Of a stretch of 64,000 nt of DNA, positions 22,321 to 35,537 are shown one piece after another; the stretch's first letter is position 1, and each line of letters starts with the position of its first letter. Under the pieces are notes generated by a model. That model saw nothing but the letters and a program-made list of their open reading frames with translations, made no database searches and was not told where the DNA came from. This DNA is from Vitis vinifera (lineage: Eukaryota > Streptophyta > Magnoliopsida > Vitales > Vitaceae). The DNA is taken from the NCBI RefSeq assembly GCF_030704535.1, contig NC_081815.1, forward strand, positions 4,908,501-4,972,500, given 5' to 3'. A program made the position numbers and the translations under genes.

Positions 22321-24929
22321 TTCCCTGGTCAAAGAATTAAGGAGAAGGATTCAATCTATAGCAACGACAGAGATTTGAACTAGTGCGGTGCACTTAAACT
22401 GAGAAAAGCCAATGATAGATTCTTCTTCTTCAACCATTCCATATGCCAAAGAGATAGATACAAAGATACTCTTCACTCTCTCTCCCTAAAGTAGACCGCC
22501 TTTTCTTCTCCCCTCCTTTGTTCTCTGTTCCTCCCTCTCTAAGGAACTGGTGGATACACAGAAATCAATGGATTTCTCTCTGCAGCTGTCTCTCTCCAGA
22601 AGCTCCTCCGGTGTGGTCGGCCGGGCAGAGGGTGACGCGGTGAGAGGAAGAATGGGGCTGTGGCGGTCGTTTTCTTATGACTCATAAATACTGTTACGCT
22701 GTCAGGCGAAGGCCGGCTTTTCGGGGGTATTTACGGTATTTACTGACTTTCTCTCTCATACTTTTCTACAATTTCTTAATTTCTTTCCTTCTCACAAGTA
22801 ATACGAATCTGTATACTTTTTGAAATGGAATGGGACAAGAATACAGGTGATATATTCTATTCCCACGCGCCTACTGCCGCAGTTTAAATTTTGAAATAAC
22901 TCAGAAATAACGTTAAAAACCCACATTAAATAATAAAAAATAGTATTTTAAGTCCAAAAACTATGATATTTTTTAAAATACATTTTAGGTTTTTTTATTT
23001 TTTTTATATGGCTTTATGAGTAATAATTGAAAATATAGATAAATATTTTTAAAACTTTTTATTTACAAATAAATATTTATAACCTCAATAAAAAATGAAA
23101 TAAAATATAATATTTTTTATATTTTTATTCTTAAATAGAATTTTGGTTTTAAAAATAATTAAAACTCATTTTTTAAAACTAATTTTTAACAATTATTTTT
23201 GGAAACATATGGTACTTTTAAGGTTATGTTTGGTTGTTGAAAGTTTGAAGAAAAATATAAATGAAAAAAAAAATAAAAGAATATAAAAAATGGATTTAAA
23301 GTTAATAAATTATTTTTGTATATTATTTTAAATTTAATTTTTATTTAAGGGTTTTTTATTAAGAGGGTCCCTAAAACCTAATTCTTGAAATTTAATTCTT
23401 TTTTTTTGTCTTATTTTAATAAAATGTTTTCGTTATTTTCTTGTAAAAATAATATTTTGTTTAAAAATTATATATAAATACTTGAAATTATAAATGATAT
23501 TAATGTAAAAAATGAGTTATTTAAAAAAAAAATTAAAATATGGAAGGGATTAAATTCACGATTTGGGATTATTTTATCTATTTTAACCAAATATTTCTTT
23601 ATTTAATCTCTCCATATAAAGATTAATTAATTTTAAATTATATAATTTTTTTAATAATTTTAATTATATATATTTTTAATAATAAAATTAAATATAAAAA
23701 AATTTATTTTCTTAATATTTTTTTATTTATTTAGTAATTTTTAGGAACTAAAAATAATCTAAAATTTAAGAGGGGGTTTATAGTCTAACAACGAATATTT
23801 GAGGCGGTTTAAGTGCTCCTTTTACTACGAGCAATATTTTCTCTATTTTTATTAAAATAATATATATTTTTTAAATCTACATTGACACTTTTAGGGCAAA
23901 TAGAAATGTAGAAAACTATTTCTTCCCATTTAGCTTAATCTTTATTCTTTTTGTATTTGGGATATGGTATTTGAATTATGGGCCATGGGTGCTTCTCACC
24001 ACTCACCACATTAATTATTAATTATTTTTTTGGCAAATATTTGTTTTTGCCTTCAAATCACACTTTTACTGTACAAGTAGCGTGGAATCTGATTGGCATC
24101 GCATAAATTATAATTTGTCAACGCTAAGTTTCGATTGGTTGTATCTTCGAATTTTGTTTTTGTGATAGTAATTAGGTTCGCAGGTACTTGTCAAGGCCGC
24201 AACTTTCCCCTCTAAAAGTCTTGCCACCCCTCTTTGAAGATTTGCTCCAATAAGTTTTTTGAAAGCGATTTTAGAAAATATTTTACTATTTACAACAATT
24301 AAAAATTCAAATCGTATTTTTAATATTTTTAAATTTTAAAAATTACTTATAATATTTTTTTAATAAATACTTTATAAGTGATTCTTTCATATCAGTCTAT
24401 TTAAAAAAATGCTTGGATATGTTTGAAAGCTGCTTTTAAAAACAATTTTTTGTTTTTGAGGAAAAGAAATATAAAAAAATATGCTTAGTAAAAGAAAATA
24501 GAAAATAATTTTCTAGTTTTAAAACAATGAAATAAGACATTTTATAAGAATTTATTTAAATAATTTTCACTTGTTTGGGATTAAAAAAATGAAAAAATAT
24601 ATTTAAAAATCGTAAAATAGAAAATAGTGTTTGGAGTATAAAATAAGATATTTAAGATCTAATACAAATCAAACATATGATCAATCAGATCATATAATGA
24701 TAAATCCGAAGGCTCATAGAGTTGACACCTTAAGTCTTTTTCAGTATTCTAATGAAAAGAGGGGTGATGAATCAATGTCTTTAAAGTTGATTCGTCCAGT
24801 CTTAGTGTAGCAGTGTTGATGATGCATTCCATAGAGTGATGATCTCATGAACTACAAATTACAAGTAGTGGGAAAAAATGAGGCTTTCTTTAACTTGTAT
24901 GACTATTTTAAAACATAATTCTTAAAAAA
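22321..24929. other. Glucanase 5' region and AT-rich intergenic DNA
   Basis: A pyrimidine-rich tract (CTCTCTCTCCC around 22480-22490 and TCTCTCTCTGC around 22573) fits the leader or promoter of the minus-strand gene. From about 22900 the sequence is strongly AT-rich. Possible old MITE ends occur (GGTTATGTTTGGTTGTTGAA at about 23222; ATGTTTGAAAGCTGCTTTTA at about 24420), but no partner ends could be fixed. Confidence 0.45.
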
Positions 24930-25960
24930 TGGTACTTTGAAAAACAATTTCTTAAAATATGGTAGTTATAAAATATTTTCAAATTTATGACATATTTTAC
25001 CACTTTAAAAGGTGTTTTTTGAAAAGATACCTTCCATATGTTTCATATCAATCATAATTATATAAAATTGAATTTACGCTAAAGGTGTCCATTTAAAAAA
25101 TATTTTTTCATAATTTTTTTATTAGTCATATATATTAAAAAAATTTGAATTTATATTAAATAAATATCATTTCCACAATACCATAAAATCAAATTTATAC
25201 TAAAGGTGTCTCTTGAAGAGACATCTTTGATAATTTTCATATCAATCACACAGTGAAAAAAATTGAATTTACATTAAAGACGTGTCCACAATTTCACAAA
25301 ATTGAATTTATACTAAATGTGTCTTTTGAAGAAACACTTTCCATAATTTTTATATTAGTTACCTATCGAAAAAATTAAATTTATACTAAAAGTGTCTCTT
25401 AAAAAAAACCTTTCAATATAAATTTAATTTTATGAAATTGTGAAATGTGTCTTTTGAAAATACACTTTCAATATAAATTCAATTATTTCAATTGATGACT
25501 GATATAAGAATTGTTGAAAGTGTCTTTTCAAGAGACATCTTTAATATAAATTTAATTTTGTGAAATTATAAAAAGTGTTTTAAGAGAACATGTTTAGTAT
25601 AAATTTAATTTTTTTACTATGCAACTGATATGAAAATTATGAAAAACGTCTTTTTAAAAGACACTTTTAATATAAATTCGATTTTATAAAATTATAAAAT
25701 GTGTTTCTTACAGAGATACTTTTAATGTAAATTCAATTTTTTTTTAACATGTGTTATTAATGTAAAAATTGTGGAAAGTGTCTCTTCAAGAGACACATTT
25801 AATATAAATTTTTTTTTTTTTAATGTGTATCATTGATATAAAAATGATGGAATGTGTCTTTTTAAGAAACACCCTCAAAGTGGTAAAAAGTGTTGTACAT
25901 TTGGAAATGTTTTTCATTGTACTGTATTTTAAAATTTTAATTTTAAATTCATTGTACAAT
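24930..25960. repeat. AT-rich foldback element, copy 2 (head-to-head arms)
   Basis: The left arm (about 24930-25400) holds repeated units in minus orientation and the right arm (about 25410-25960) the same units in plus orientation. The outer ends match as inverted repeats, with TTTTACCACTTT inside both arms. Each unit boundary carries versions of TGTCTCTT-N-AAGAGACA, for example a perfect one at about 25207-25223. It has no ORF. It belongs to the same family as the elements near 3.1 kb and 61.7 kb. Confidence 0.75.
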
Positions 25961-27276
25961 TATCAAAAACTGAGAAAAAAAATGTGGCAATTAGTTGTTT
26001 AAGTCATTATAATTCTTATATTACCACCTAACATTAGATAATGTGACTCCCAAGTAATAAGTGCTTAAAGAAAATAAACATCCGCCTCAATATTGCTTAG
26101 AGCTTAAGAATCATCCTACCTCCAACCGACTTTCGTACGAAGTCTTCTTTTATAGCCTTTTTCTTTTTCAAAAAAGAAAAAAAGAGAGAAGATGAAAAAG
26201 AGTAAGCCCTTCATACCCATGAATCCTTCAATCATATTTGCTTATTTTTTATAAGTAGTACTGATATCACTAAATAGTCTCTGATCCTGACAGTTGATCA
26301 GTGTGTAAAGAGGCTGCACTAAAAGGCTTTTATGGTCCACTTGCTGATCCCAAGTTGATTCATTCCTTCATTTAGTTGAAGAAACTTGATTTAAGAAAAA
26401 AATCATTACCAAGTAGATGAAGAAAAGGCAAAAGAAGACGATGGAGGGGATGTTGGAATGCACATCACTGGGAAAAGCTTGAGTAGGAGGAAATGAGCAA
26501 TGACTTTAATGATGTTAGTGTGTATTTTAAAGGGAAATGTGGGAGTGGGGGATAAAGGGGGGGATGTGGCACAGGTGATGGATGTTACTTGGTGGTGTAC
26601 TGAAGACCAGTAAAACTGGAAAGGATTGTCTTTAGAGGTGGGTGGAAAAGAATGGAGTTTGGGCTGATAAGGTCATTTTGATATTAAATGGGTACAACTT
26701 TTGGCATACCAACTGTTATGATCCACGTTAGGGGAATCTATAGCTTTTGCATCTTTATTAAAATCTGGGAAACAACACTCAGATTGAGATTCTAGTCTAC
26801 TTCCTTTGGAGCTAAGTTTAGGAAGATTGCTTACTCAACAGTGTCATTGAATTTGGGTCATGGGGTAATGAACCCAGCTCCATTTACAATAATTGGTGGG
26901 TTCAAGTTCGAGAATCTTCATTCCCATTTTGTGGGTGGGAAACAAGAGGATTATGTATGTATTATAGATGTAGATTATGATACACCTGGATTCCTCTTTT
27001 AATGTAAAAAGTAAGAAGAAGAATTGTACAAAACATAACGAATTTGATTTGAAAAACCACTCACAATCTCCAAAAGATTCTATAGATGTTAAAATTACAA
27101 GTTCAATAATCATAGAACACAAATCTATTATTGAAAAAACGATAGGTAGTTTCACTTGGCAGATATTATCCTAAGTCTTACTCCTCAATATTTACATTGA
27201 TCTTCATGTTTATGATGCATCATCGTACATGCACCAAATGGAGTATACTTCGACTCCTAAGGGGATGTAGATCTCT
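25961..27276. other. Intergenic DNA without a supported gene
   Basis: Short ORFs (for example 26844-27155 on the minus strand) show no recognisable domain. No RNA gene or bounded repeat was seen. Confidence 0.5.
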
Positions 27277-27284
27277 CTCACAAC

Positions 27285-28075
27285 CAAGGATGAAAATATC
27301 GATAATCACGGATATATTAGTATTTCGATTTTACGGATATATCGACGGATATTTTGGAAAAAAATATCGGTTGACTTAAAATTGTTAAAAACTCATGAAA
27401 ATGTAAAGAAAACCTCATAATAATATAATTAGAAGTATAATAGACATTTTAAAGTTATTTTATTGAAAAATTTGATATATGTATAACATGATTTATCATA
27501 TTTAATAATAATATCGTATGCATCGATAAAAATATGAATTTTATAAGTGTACATCTATTATTAAATTACATATAATATTATAATATTTGATTATAATATG
27601 TATAATTTTAAAATATATATTATATTAAAATTATGATCCATTTAATTCAATTGTATTAAACAATATAAAATAAATTATGATATATATATAATTTTTTAAT
27701 ATTTAATTAATTATTAATGATATTAAAAACATTATGAAGAAAATTATATAATTTTTATATTTTTTGTAATCAATTAAAAGAAAATTTTGCATTTAATTAT
27801 AAAATAATTATAATTAATTATAATTAATTTGCTCTTTAAAATATTCTTTTAATATTTTCTTTATATAATGAGTTTAAGTATATATAAGTTTAGTGCACAA
27901 TATATAACAAGGGCAAGTTTGCCCGGATGGCCCAGGTTTGGGGTTCAAATCCCCTCAAAAGCAAAAGGAGAAGGCATTGTAGCGCGTTTGATTTCCGTTG
28001 ACTCCCGTTGACCATGCAATATATCGGGAAAAATCGCCGATATATCGTCGAAATATCGCAATATTTTCCTCCTTG
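27285..28075. mobile_element. Non-autonomous hAT-like element with 8 bp target duplication
   Basis: The element is flanked by perfect 8 bp direct repeats CTCACAAC (27277-27284 and 28076-28083). Its ends are inverted: CAAGGATGAAAATATCGATA on the left and, inverted, CAAGGAGGAAAATATTGCGA on the right. More ATATCG motifs follow in both arms. The 8 bp duplication and short termini fit hAT elements, though MULE-type elements (usually 9 bp) are an alternative. It is 791 bp, has no transposase ORF and carries a tRNA-like stretch near its right end. Confidence 0.85.
27905..27965 (+). other. tRNA-like segment inside the hAT-like element
   Basis: GGGGTTCAAATCCCC forms a perfect T-arm-like stem-loop and matches the pol III B box. 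GCCCGGATGGCCCAGGT upstream resembles a D-arm/A-box region. No full cloverleaf or acceptor stem is evident, so it is a tRNA-derived fragment rather than a tRNA gene. Confidence 0.55.
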
Positions 28076-28130
28076 CTCACAACCTAATAGAATGAGACTA
28101 CAAATTTTTTTTAGAGTTTTAGGATGAAGA

Positions 28131-29693
28131 TGTAAGGAATCTCAGATCTATCTGTTCCTTATCCTGGGCTCAAGTTAGATACATAAAGCTTTTCCTAAAC
28201 CTCTAGATCCTAAGCAAAAGAAGCAAAAAGAACAGTTTTAACAATCAAAGAATCTAAATATGTGTGTTAGAAAACTATACTTTTAATTTGGATGTTTCCA
28301 AATCAATTCCTTTTGATGAAGATGCAAATTGAAGTAATTGGAAGTCTCGAAAACCCACAACCTCTCCCTCGATGACTCAATTTTGATCTTAGCACTCCAA
28401 ATGATGGGTGTTTGGAAGGATGGAGGCTAAATCTCTATCTATTCTTTAGAGGTGGAAGAAAACTAACTCAAAATCTTAACCTTTAAGGGGTATTTATAGG
28501 GTTCTCTATTGAGCTTTAGTGACTTGAACCTATTAAGAGCTTGGGTCATTTAATTTAGTCCAAAATGGATCTTAATTGATTAATTAACCCAATGAGATTG
28601 TCTAATTAACAATTAACCCAATTCAAAGATACTATTCACTAACCCATATGTAACATTGTGTAATTACTGAAACACCCTTAATGCACATAAGTAAATCTAA
28701 AGCTTATTCAACCCTCATAAATCATGTCATCAAGGTATATGAACTTAAACAAAGACCATTGAGACCCATAGGAAAGTACTAGCTCCTTCAGAATCTAATT
28801 TTGAAGTTGATTCAACAACTTACTATAAAGATCAATTGCACTTTAGTACCCTACGTAAATAACAATGAGACGAAACTTAGGTCTGTAACCTACTATCCAT
28901 TGCATGCACATTCCCCATGAATTGATGTTCGTAATCTAATAAGGTAGTGTTATCACCTATCAAGATTACCTCTCCTTGACTTATATACCCTCCTTATTAT
29001 GTGATTAATCGACATGCTCTAATGCTAAAAAACATATGTCAAATTTCACTAAGTAAAATGTTATGGTCATATTTTTCTAAATTACACGTCCTTTGGTAAC
29101 GCTAAGGGTGCACACTATCTCAATACCATGAGATATCATGATATCTTTATTGAAAATATTTGTTGCCACTAGTCTTCATCAATAGTGATCTAATCTGTAA
29201 AGATATATGACCACTTTAGGATCTCACCCATAGGTTAAAGCCTCATATTGATTTTGACACAAACTCAATATCTTATCAAGGTTGAGAGTCCATATAGTAT
29301 AGTAGCTTGCTGAATCATGACAATTAATAGTCTTACGTCATGATTTACCATAAGTTCTGTCCAATATGTATCATATACACTAGTGTACTTATCATGGGAA
29401 AACCATCACAAATACTAAAGTGCAATATTTGGAATTCTATCACTAATACTCGAACGTTTTCTAGCGCTTGAGTTCTCATAGAGTTTTAACAAACATTTTT
29501 AAAACATAAGAGCTTAATTGTAAATCCTAATGTTCATTTCATGCCATAATTGAACCTAATTAACCTTTCCCAAAATTCTATGTACTTATCTACATCATTG
29601 TAGTTAATCATGTAGTAACATTGAATCTTCAATAGTGAGTAAACATAAAAATCTAAAAAGGTCTTAAGGATGAATGGAATGAAATTTCCAACA
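28131..29693 (-). repeat. LTR-like repeat, copy 1 (probable solo or orphan LTR)
   Basis: On the minus strand it starts TGTTGGAAATTTCATTCC and ends AGATTCCTTACA, i.e. TG...CA ends. It shares long collinear blocks with 31199-32460, such as GGGGTATTTATA, TTAATTGATTAATTA, AGATACTATTCACT and CATGTCATCAAGGTATATGA. No matching 5 bp target duplication is visible, so it may be a remnant rather than a clean solo LTR. Confidence 0.6.
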
Positions 29694-31198
29694 TAGATGA
29701 CATAGCCTATTGCACTAACAATTTTCCCCTCACCAATAGTGCACTAACTCCAATAATGCGCTCAAATTGTAATAACACACTTCTCTAAATTGAAATAGCA
29801 TACTTCTCCTACACTTGTAACTTAAATAGCACACTTTCATCTTAACTCAAATAATGCACATCGTAATCAAATTGTGTGCCTCTAAATAAATCTCAAATTG
29901 CATACTTTAATCACAACACACCACCTCTAAGTAATGTTGTGCATCTCTCTAGCACACTCTAACTTAAATAGTGCATATTTTTCAACCTCAAAAAACAAAA
30001 GAACTTTGTGCACTTTTAGATTGGGCACCCACACCCAAGCTTACTTATACTATTTTCTCCGATATTTTTAATTTAATGTTTTTCAAATTTGAAACTTAGT
30101 CTTTCTTCTATTAAACCAACACTATTAAATGATTTTTGCTATATCATAAGTGGATTAAATCCATAAATTCAATTAATGCACATACCTAAAACTAATCAAA
30201 ACATCATAAGACAAAAAATCTTGAAACTTGCATTTTTATTCATTTCATTAAACATTGTACATTCATCCAAGTTCTTGGATATATCTTTACATATTACAAA
30301 CTTTGATGTTTTCTATTTCTATTATTATTACAAAACTCTTCTGTTATCAAACATCTATGCATAAAAAGATATAACCTCTCTTGTCTTTCATTGGAGCACA
30401 ACCTCAACCCCTTCCTTTGACATGCTCCACTCCAACTTGATATGTAGAAAGTCATTTTATAATAGGGATGAGCCACAACTTAGTAGATAAGGATTTAATT
30501 TTAGCAAAAGAGTTTGTAAAACACTTATTTAAAATATTTTTCACAACTTAGAATAGCAGTTCATATAATTGATATCACATCATATAACTTTCTTGAATAA
30601 ACTTTTTCCACAACTTGTAATAGTTATATATTGATTGAAAAGTATCTGGGGTTCTCACTCAAGGACATGTGTTTATGACTCCCATTAATCCATGCGTGGA
30701 TCTTTTTGGGGATGTTTTGGGTTTTAACCTCATGATTCTTTACCTTTCTTCCTTTAGAGACTTCCATCCAAGTATTATTCCTCTTATTATTATTTTTATC
30801 TTTCATTTAGGCCACCCTTTCCAATGCCATTTTAACAAGTTTACAAGTGCTTTAAACATTTTTTCATGTTTGCTCAAGTTACATAAAAGGTTAGTTTCAA
30901 CAAGAACATAACATATCATATAAAAATAAAGTATATCACAACTTGAATTAAACACTAAGGATAGCAACATTTTTGTTCAAAATTCAACAAGGAGTTTTAG
31001 AATAGTATTTTACTTAAGTTTTCCTAACTTTTTAAGCAATTTGGCTTGCTAAAACTTCATTTTTTTCTTTTCTTCTCAAAGAAAACTTTTGTCTCACACT
31101 TTTTTTTTTTAATTTCCAAAACCAAAGCAATGTTAAGGCTAGCATTTTCATATTTAAAAGAAGTTGTTGCTAGATATTCTAATTTAAAATCAACTTAG
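29694..31198. other. Spacer between LTR-like repeats, no supported gene
   Basis: About 29700-30020 has many copies of a loose motif, AAATAGCACACTT or variants (AATAGTGCA, AAATTGCATACTT). It could be a decayed internal region of a retroelement. The ORFs around 30176-30911 have no recognisable domain. Confidence 0.45.
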
Positions 31199-32460
31199 TG
31201 TAAGGAATCTTGAATTACTCTGGTCTCAAGCCTTGGATTAGAGTGCATGCAATCCTATCGTAGGCTCTTAAAATCTAAGCATAATGGAAATGTGGCATTC
31301 AAAAAACCAATAATAAATCATAGATCTAGAGATTAGTACAATACCTACTATATAGATGTTCCTAGATTGATTCCTGTTGATGTAGAAAACTCTAAAACTA
31401 TAGGAGGTCTCATAAAAGTGATAGTCTTCCACCTGATGACTCCTCCTTGAATCCAGGCACTGAGATGATAGAAATTTTTAGGTTAGAGGCTAGAGTTCTC
31501 TTTCTAAATTGAAATGGGATAATGGCAAAAATCTGAAGCCTTAAACCCTAGGGGGTATTTATAAATTTCATATTGTGCTTTAGTTACTTAAGCTCACCTT
31601 GGTCTGAGGTTACTTAATCTAGTCCAAAAAAGGTTTTAATTGATTAATTACTTCATTTTGGCTCCAATTAATCAATTAACCCAATTTAGAGATACTATTC
31701 ACTTACCCTTATGCTACCTTGCATAATTACCAAAACACCTTTATGTACATAAGTGAACTAATAACCAATCCAACCTTCATAAACCATGTCATCAAGGTAT
31801 ATGAGCTCGAGTGAAAACCATTGGGACCCATAAGACAATACTATCTTATTTAGAATCTACTTATGAAGTTGAATCAACATCTTACTACAAAAAGTTAACT
31901 GTACTCTTGTACCGTATGTATATAACAACAAATTGCTATCACCATATGAACTAGTGTTCATAATCTAATAAGGTGAAAGCTATCAACTTTTTAAGATTAC
32001 CCATACCGTTCTTAAGTTATAGATTTTCCTATTATGTGATCAAATGATATACTTTATCCCACAAAGAACAAATGTCAAATTCCACAAAATGAATTACTAT
32101 GATGTCATAAATTTCATGATCACAAATCCTTATGATTATCTAAGGAGACATATTGTCTCAAAATCCATGAGATATGGTGTTTCTATTGAAAATGTTTGTT
32201 GCTACTGACTTCTATCAATAGTAACCAAATCCATAGGGAATATATGATCACTTTAACATCTTACCCATAGGTAAAAACTAGTGAACACTTAGACACAAGC
32301 TTAGTATTCTCTCAAGGTTGAAAAACAATACAATATAACAATTTGGTAAAGTTATGACTACATGATAAATTTACATCATAACTCACCGTAGGTCATACCC
32401 AATGTGTAACCATACACACTAGTGTACTCACCATGGGAACCCCATCCTGATGGACAAGAC
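31199..32460 (-). repeat. LTR-like repeat, copy 2
   Basis: Same orientation as copy 1 and aligned to it from TGTAAGGAATCT through the CCATGGGAA block near 32440. Divergence is substantial, with many substitutions and small gaps. Its outer end beyond 32460 no longer matches copy 1. Confidence 0.6.
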
Positions 32461-34199
32461 CAATCATCCCTCAAATTAGAAAATGGTTCACTATAACCTC
32501 AAATGGATTACCTAAGTCTATGAACTGATTATGAACAAATCATCTACTTGCAAAGAACTCATGATTTGGATCTTCTGTGTAATTCCTAATGCACATAAGT
32601 CATGTACAATGCAAGAGAGGCTAGGTGAGAATGCTCTTAAAGTATAATGTATGGAATAAGAATAGATGAAAGTAAAACTGGAACATCATTAAATAAATAA
32701 TAAATTTCAAATTTGTTATATCACGTCATGCTTTTAAAGACTCTGTCCTAGCACTTAGTGTCCCATAACAACCGGTTTGTCACACTTGTTCAACTTCATT
32801 TTAACTCATTTTTAAGGGAGCAAATGATTGTTATTACAACCAAGTAAATTATCAAGTTTTGCCAATTTCTCAACTACCCACTCAATCAAGCAATTGACTA
32901 AGTGTCACCTAACTAACCATCTGAAAAAATTTGTTGAGAAACACCACTTACTCTTAGTCATCTTTCAATTAGCTTAATAAGCTTATTAATAAACTAACCA
33001 ACTTCTTTAATGTATTAACCAATCAATTCACTAACCAAACCATCAATCCTTATTAAGGAATTAAGCAAACTTACATTAACTTAATTAAATTTAGGTCATT
33101 AGAGTTTAGTTTCATACTAGGGTTACTTTTACTACCAAAGTAGTTTATGCTTCTATCATGGAAGAATATTTGCATGCCTTGAAGGATCATCTTGACAAGA
33201 AACAAGCAAATCAAGAAGCCTTTATGAAAATGATTGATTAGCTAAGAAAGGAAAATGAATTTTGGAGAGCTTGAGTTGAAAAACAACTTTTGGACTCTAC
33301 AATCCCTCTTTTGGACGAGTGATTAGGTGGCAAATGTCAATAACAACAAATCCTTACCAAGCCTAGGGTCAAACCGATGCCAGACATGACCAACAAAAAT
33401 AGTGATAACCCCATGGACAAGAGAAAGGGATGAGTACCTTTCAATAAAGTCTACAAGGTCTATTAAGTTTGTGAAAAATGAGAGGAATAAAAAGAGGGTA
33501 ATTTGCAAAGATGGGTGCCCATGAATTTACATAAAAATTTGATAAAACAATTATTTTTCAAATTAAAACACAGAATTCTATTCATGAATATGGAAAAGTA
33601 AAAAAAATAAAAAATAAAAAAATAAAACAAAACAAAAACAAAATTTTCAATTATAGATGGTTGTCCAAAAAAACAATCGATCAATTTAGAAATAATGAAA
33701 ATTGGTCACTTAATGGCTTTATGTTAAATATGAGAGAAGATCATGTGGTACAAGCATCAAGGTCTCAGGTATGTAAGGCAAAACAAAAAGTAATAGTTAT
33801 GATCGAGGGTCCATGTGATAAAAAAATAATAATAATAAATAACAATGATTGTTATGTGATTATTGTGACAAAACAAGAAAGACTAATGTAGGAAGTACAA
33901 TGTCAATTAAGAAAAGTTTGAAACTAATAAAAGACCAATTTCACAAAGAATGTATAATTAAAAGAATGAAATAATGTAACAAAGTAAGATTTCGTTAGTA
34001 TATTTAAATATTATGATTCTAGTTTAAATTTTTTTATTATTATTATTCATGTTTGCATTGATATTTAGCTAAGTATCCTAATATGCATCACTTGCCTTGT
34101 ACATAACTTGGGTACATCAGGAGTTGCACGAAAGATTCAAATTATGAGTTTCTTACAAATTAATGAGTTGTTCATAGTCAATTCATAAACTTAAGCAAT
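32461..34199. other. Probable decayed retroelement internal sequence
   Basis: A plus-strand stretch at about 33155-33290 reads MEEYLHALKDHLDKKQ and, past a stop, a Lys/Glu-rich segment. It looks like a coiled coil remnant of the gag type, but I cannot assign it. Several stops interrupt the frame. The remainder is AT-rich with no recognisable gene. Confidence 0.3.
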
Positions 34200-35273
34200 C
34201 CATCTAAGAACATAAAACATTGTCTTTTAATTAGAAAGATGACTTGTCTTGGTCAATGGGACGAATTTCATACATTAGTGTATACGAATACACATTGAAT
34301 AAGACCTACAATGAATCATGACATTGACTATCAAGTAGTTATAATTTCATCAAGCTACTATATTATATGAATTCTCAATTTTGAGAGAATATTGAATTGG
34401 TGTTGATATTTTCAATGAATTTGACCTATTTGTGAGACCTTAAGGTGGTTATATACTTTTTACAAATTAGGTCACTATTGATTAAGGTATGTGAGAACAT
34501 GTATTCTTAATATAGGCACCATGATTTTTCATGAGATTGAGGCAGTGTGTCTCGTTAAGTGATCTTAAGAACTTGTAATCATAAAATTTGTGATGTCACC
34601 ATAATTCCTAAAGTGGAATTTGATATATATCCTTTGTGGACTAAAGTATATTAATTAATCACTAAATAAGAGGATCTAAGACTTACGAATAGTAAAAATA
34701 ATTTTGAGAAGTTGATGACTTCTACCTTATTATATGACAAGTACTAATTTATAAGGAGTCTACATGTAGTAAATAGTAGGTTAAGACTCAAGAAATTGAT
34801 TAAATTGGAATTAATATATTTTTATCTTGATATAATCTCATAGGGGATTAGAGTGTAATTAACTCTTTTTAGTGGAATGTTGAATCAGCTTCAAAATTCC
34901 ATTATGAGGGAGATAAATATTTTTCTATGGATCTTAACACTCCTTGCTCGAGTTCTTATTTTTTATTGACACTGTTTTGAGGATCTATAGAGAATTAATT
35001 GTTTATGTGTATAAAAACATTTTGGTAAAAATATAAGATTGCATAGGAATTTATAATTAATTATTTTGACTTTTTTTAAATTGAGCTAATTTATTATTTA
35101 GAGTTCATTAGGACTAATTAGTTAATTAATTAATATCCAATGAGCAAGATTAAGTAGTTCAAGTTCAAGTTGAGTCAAAGTTACTTAAGCATATATATAA
35201 AAGTTTATATAAACTTTTTGGGTTTTAGGGCTAGACTTAACTTTTTCAGACTAATAATCTTCCACAAACCTAG

Positions 35274-35306
<33 letters not shown>

Positions 35307-35537
35307 AAGGAGTGTAGTCACCCTATACAAGTGTCAAGTATCAAGGAATGAGTCATCAAGTAGAAAATCGTAAAATTAAGGAAATTGTCATATCAATTTG
35401 ATTAGGATTTGGGAACATCCAAATTTTAGGATATGATTTTTAACACCTAGATCTAAATAATTTTGCTTCGGATGTGTTTAGATTTAGCGACCCTAGGATT
35501 TAGAGAGCATGCACCCCTTTGATTCGGTATTCCAACA
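34200..35537 (+). repeat. LTR-like repeat, copy 3 (inverted relative to copies 1 and 2)
   Basis: Reads in the opposite direction to the two copies to its left and aligns with their reverse complement, for example CATCAAGCTACTATATTATATGA and the TCACTATTGATTAAGG block. It ends GGTATTCCAACA. It contains a CT microsatellite near its 3' end and a possible TATATATAAAAG promoter-like motif at about 35191. Its left end is uncertain. Confidence 0.5.
35275..35304. repeat. (CT)15 microsatellite
   Basis: Fifteen uninterrupted CT units, likely polymorphic in length between accessions. Confidence 0.97.

Noticed and set aside
27905..27965. Functional tRNA gene
   Set aside because: The T-arm and B box are present but no acceptor stem or anticodon arm can be paired, and it lies inside a transposable element.
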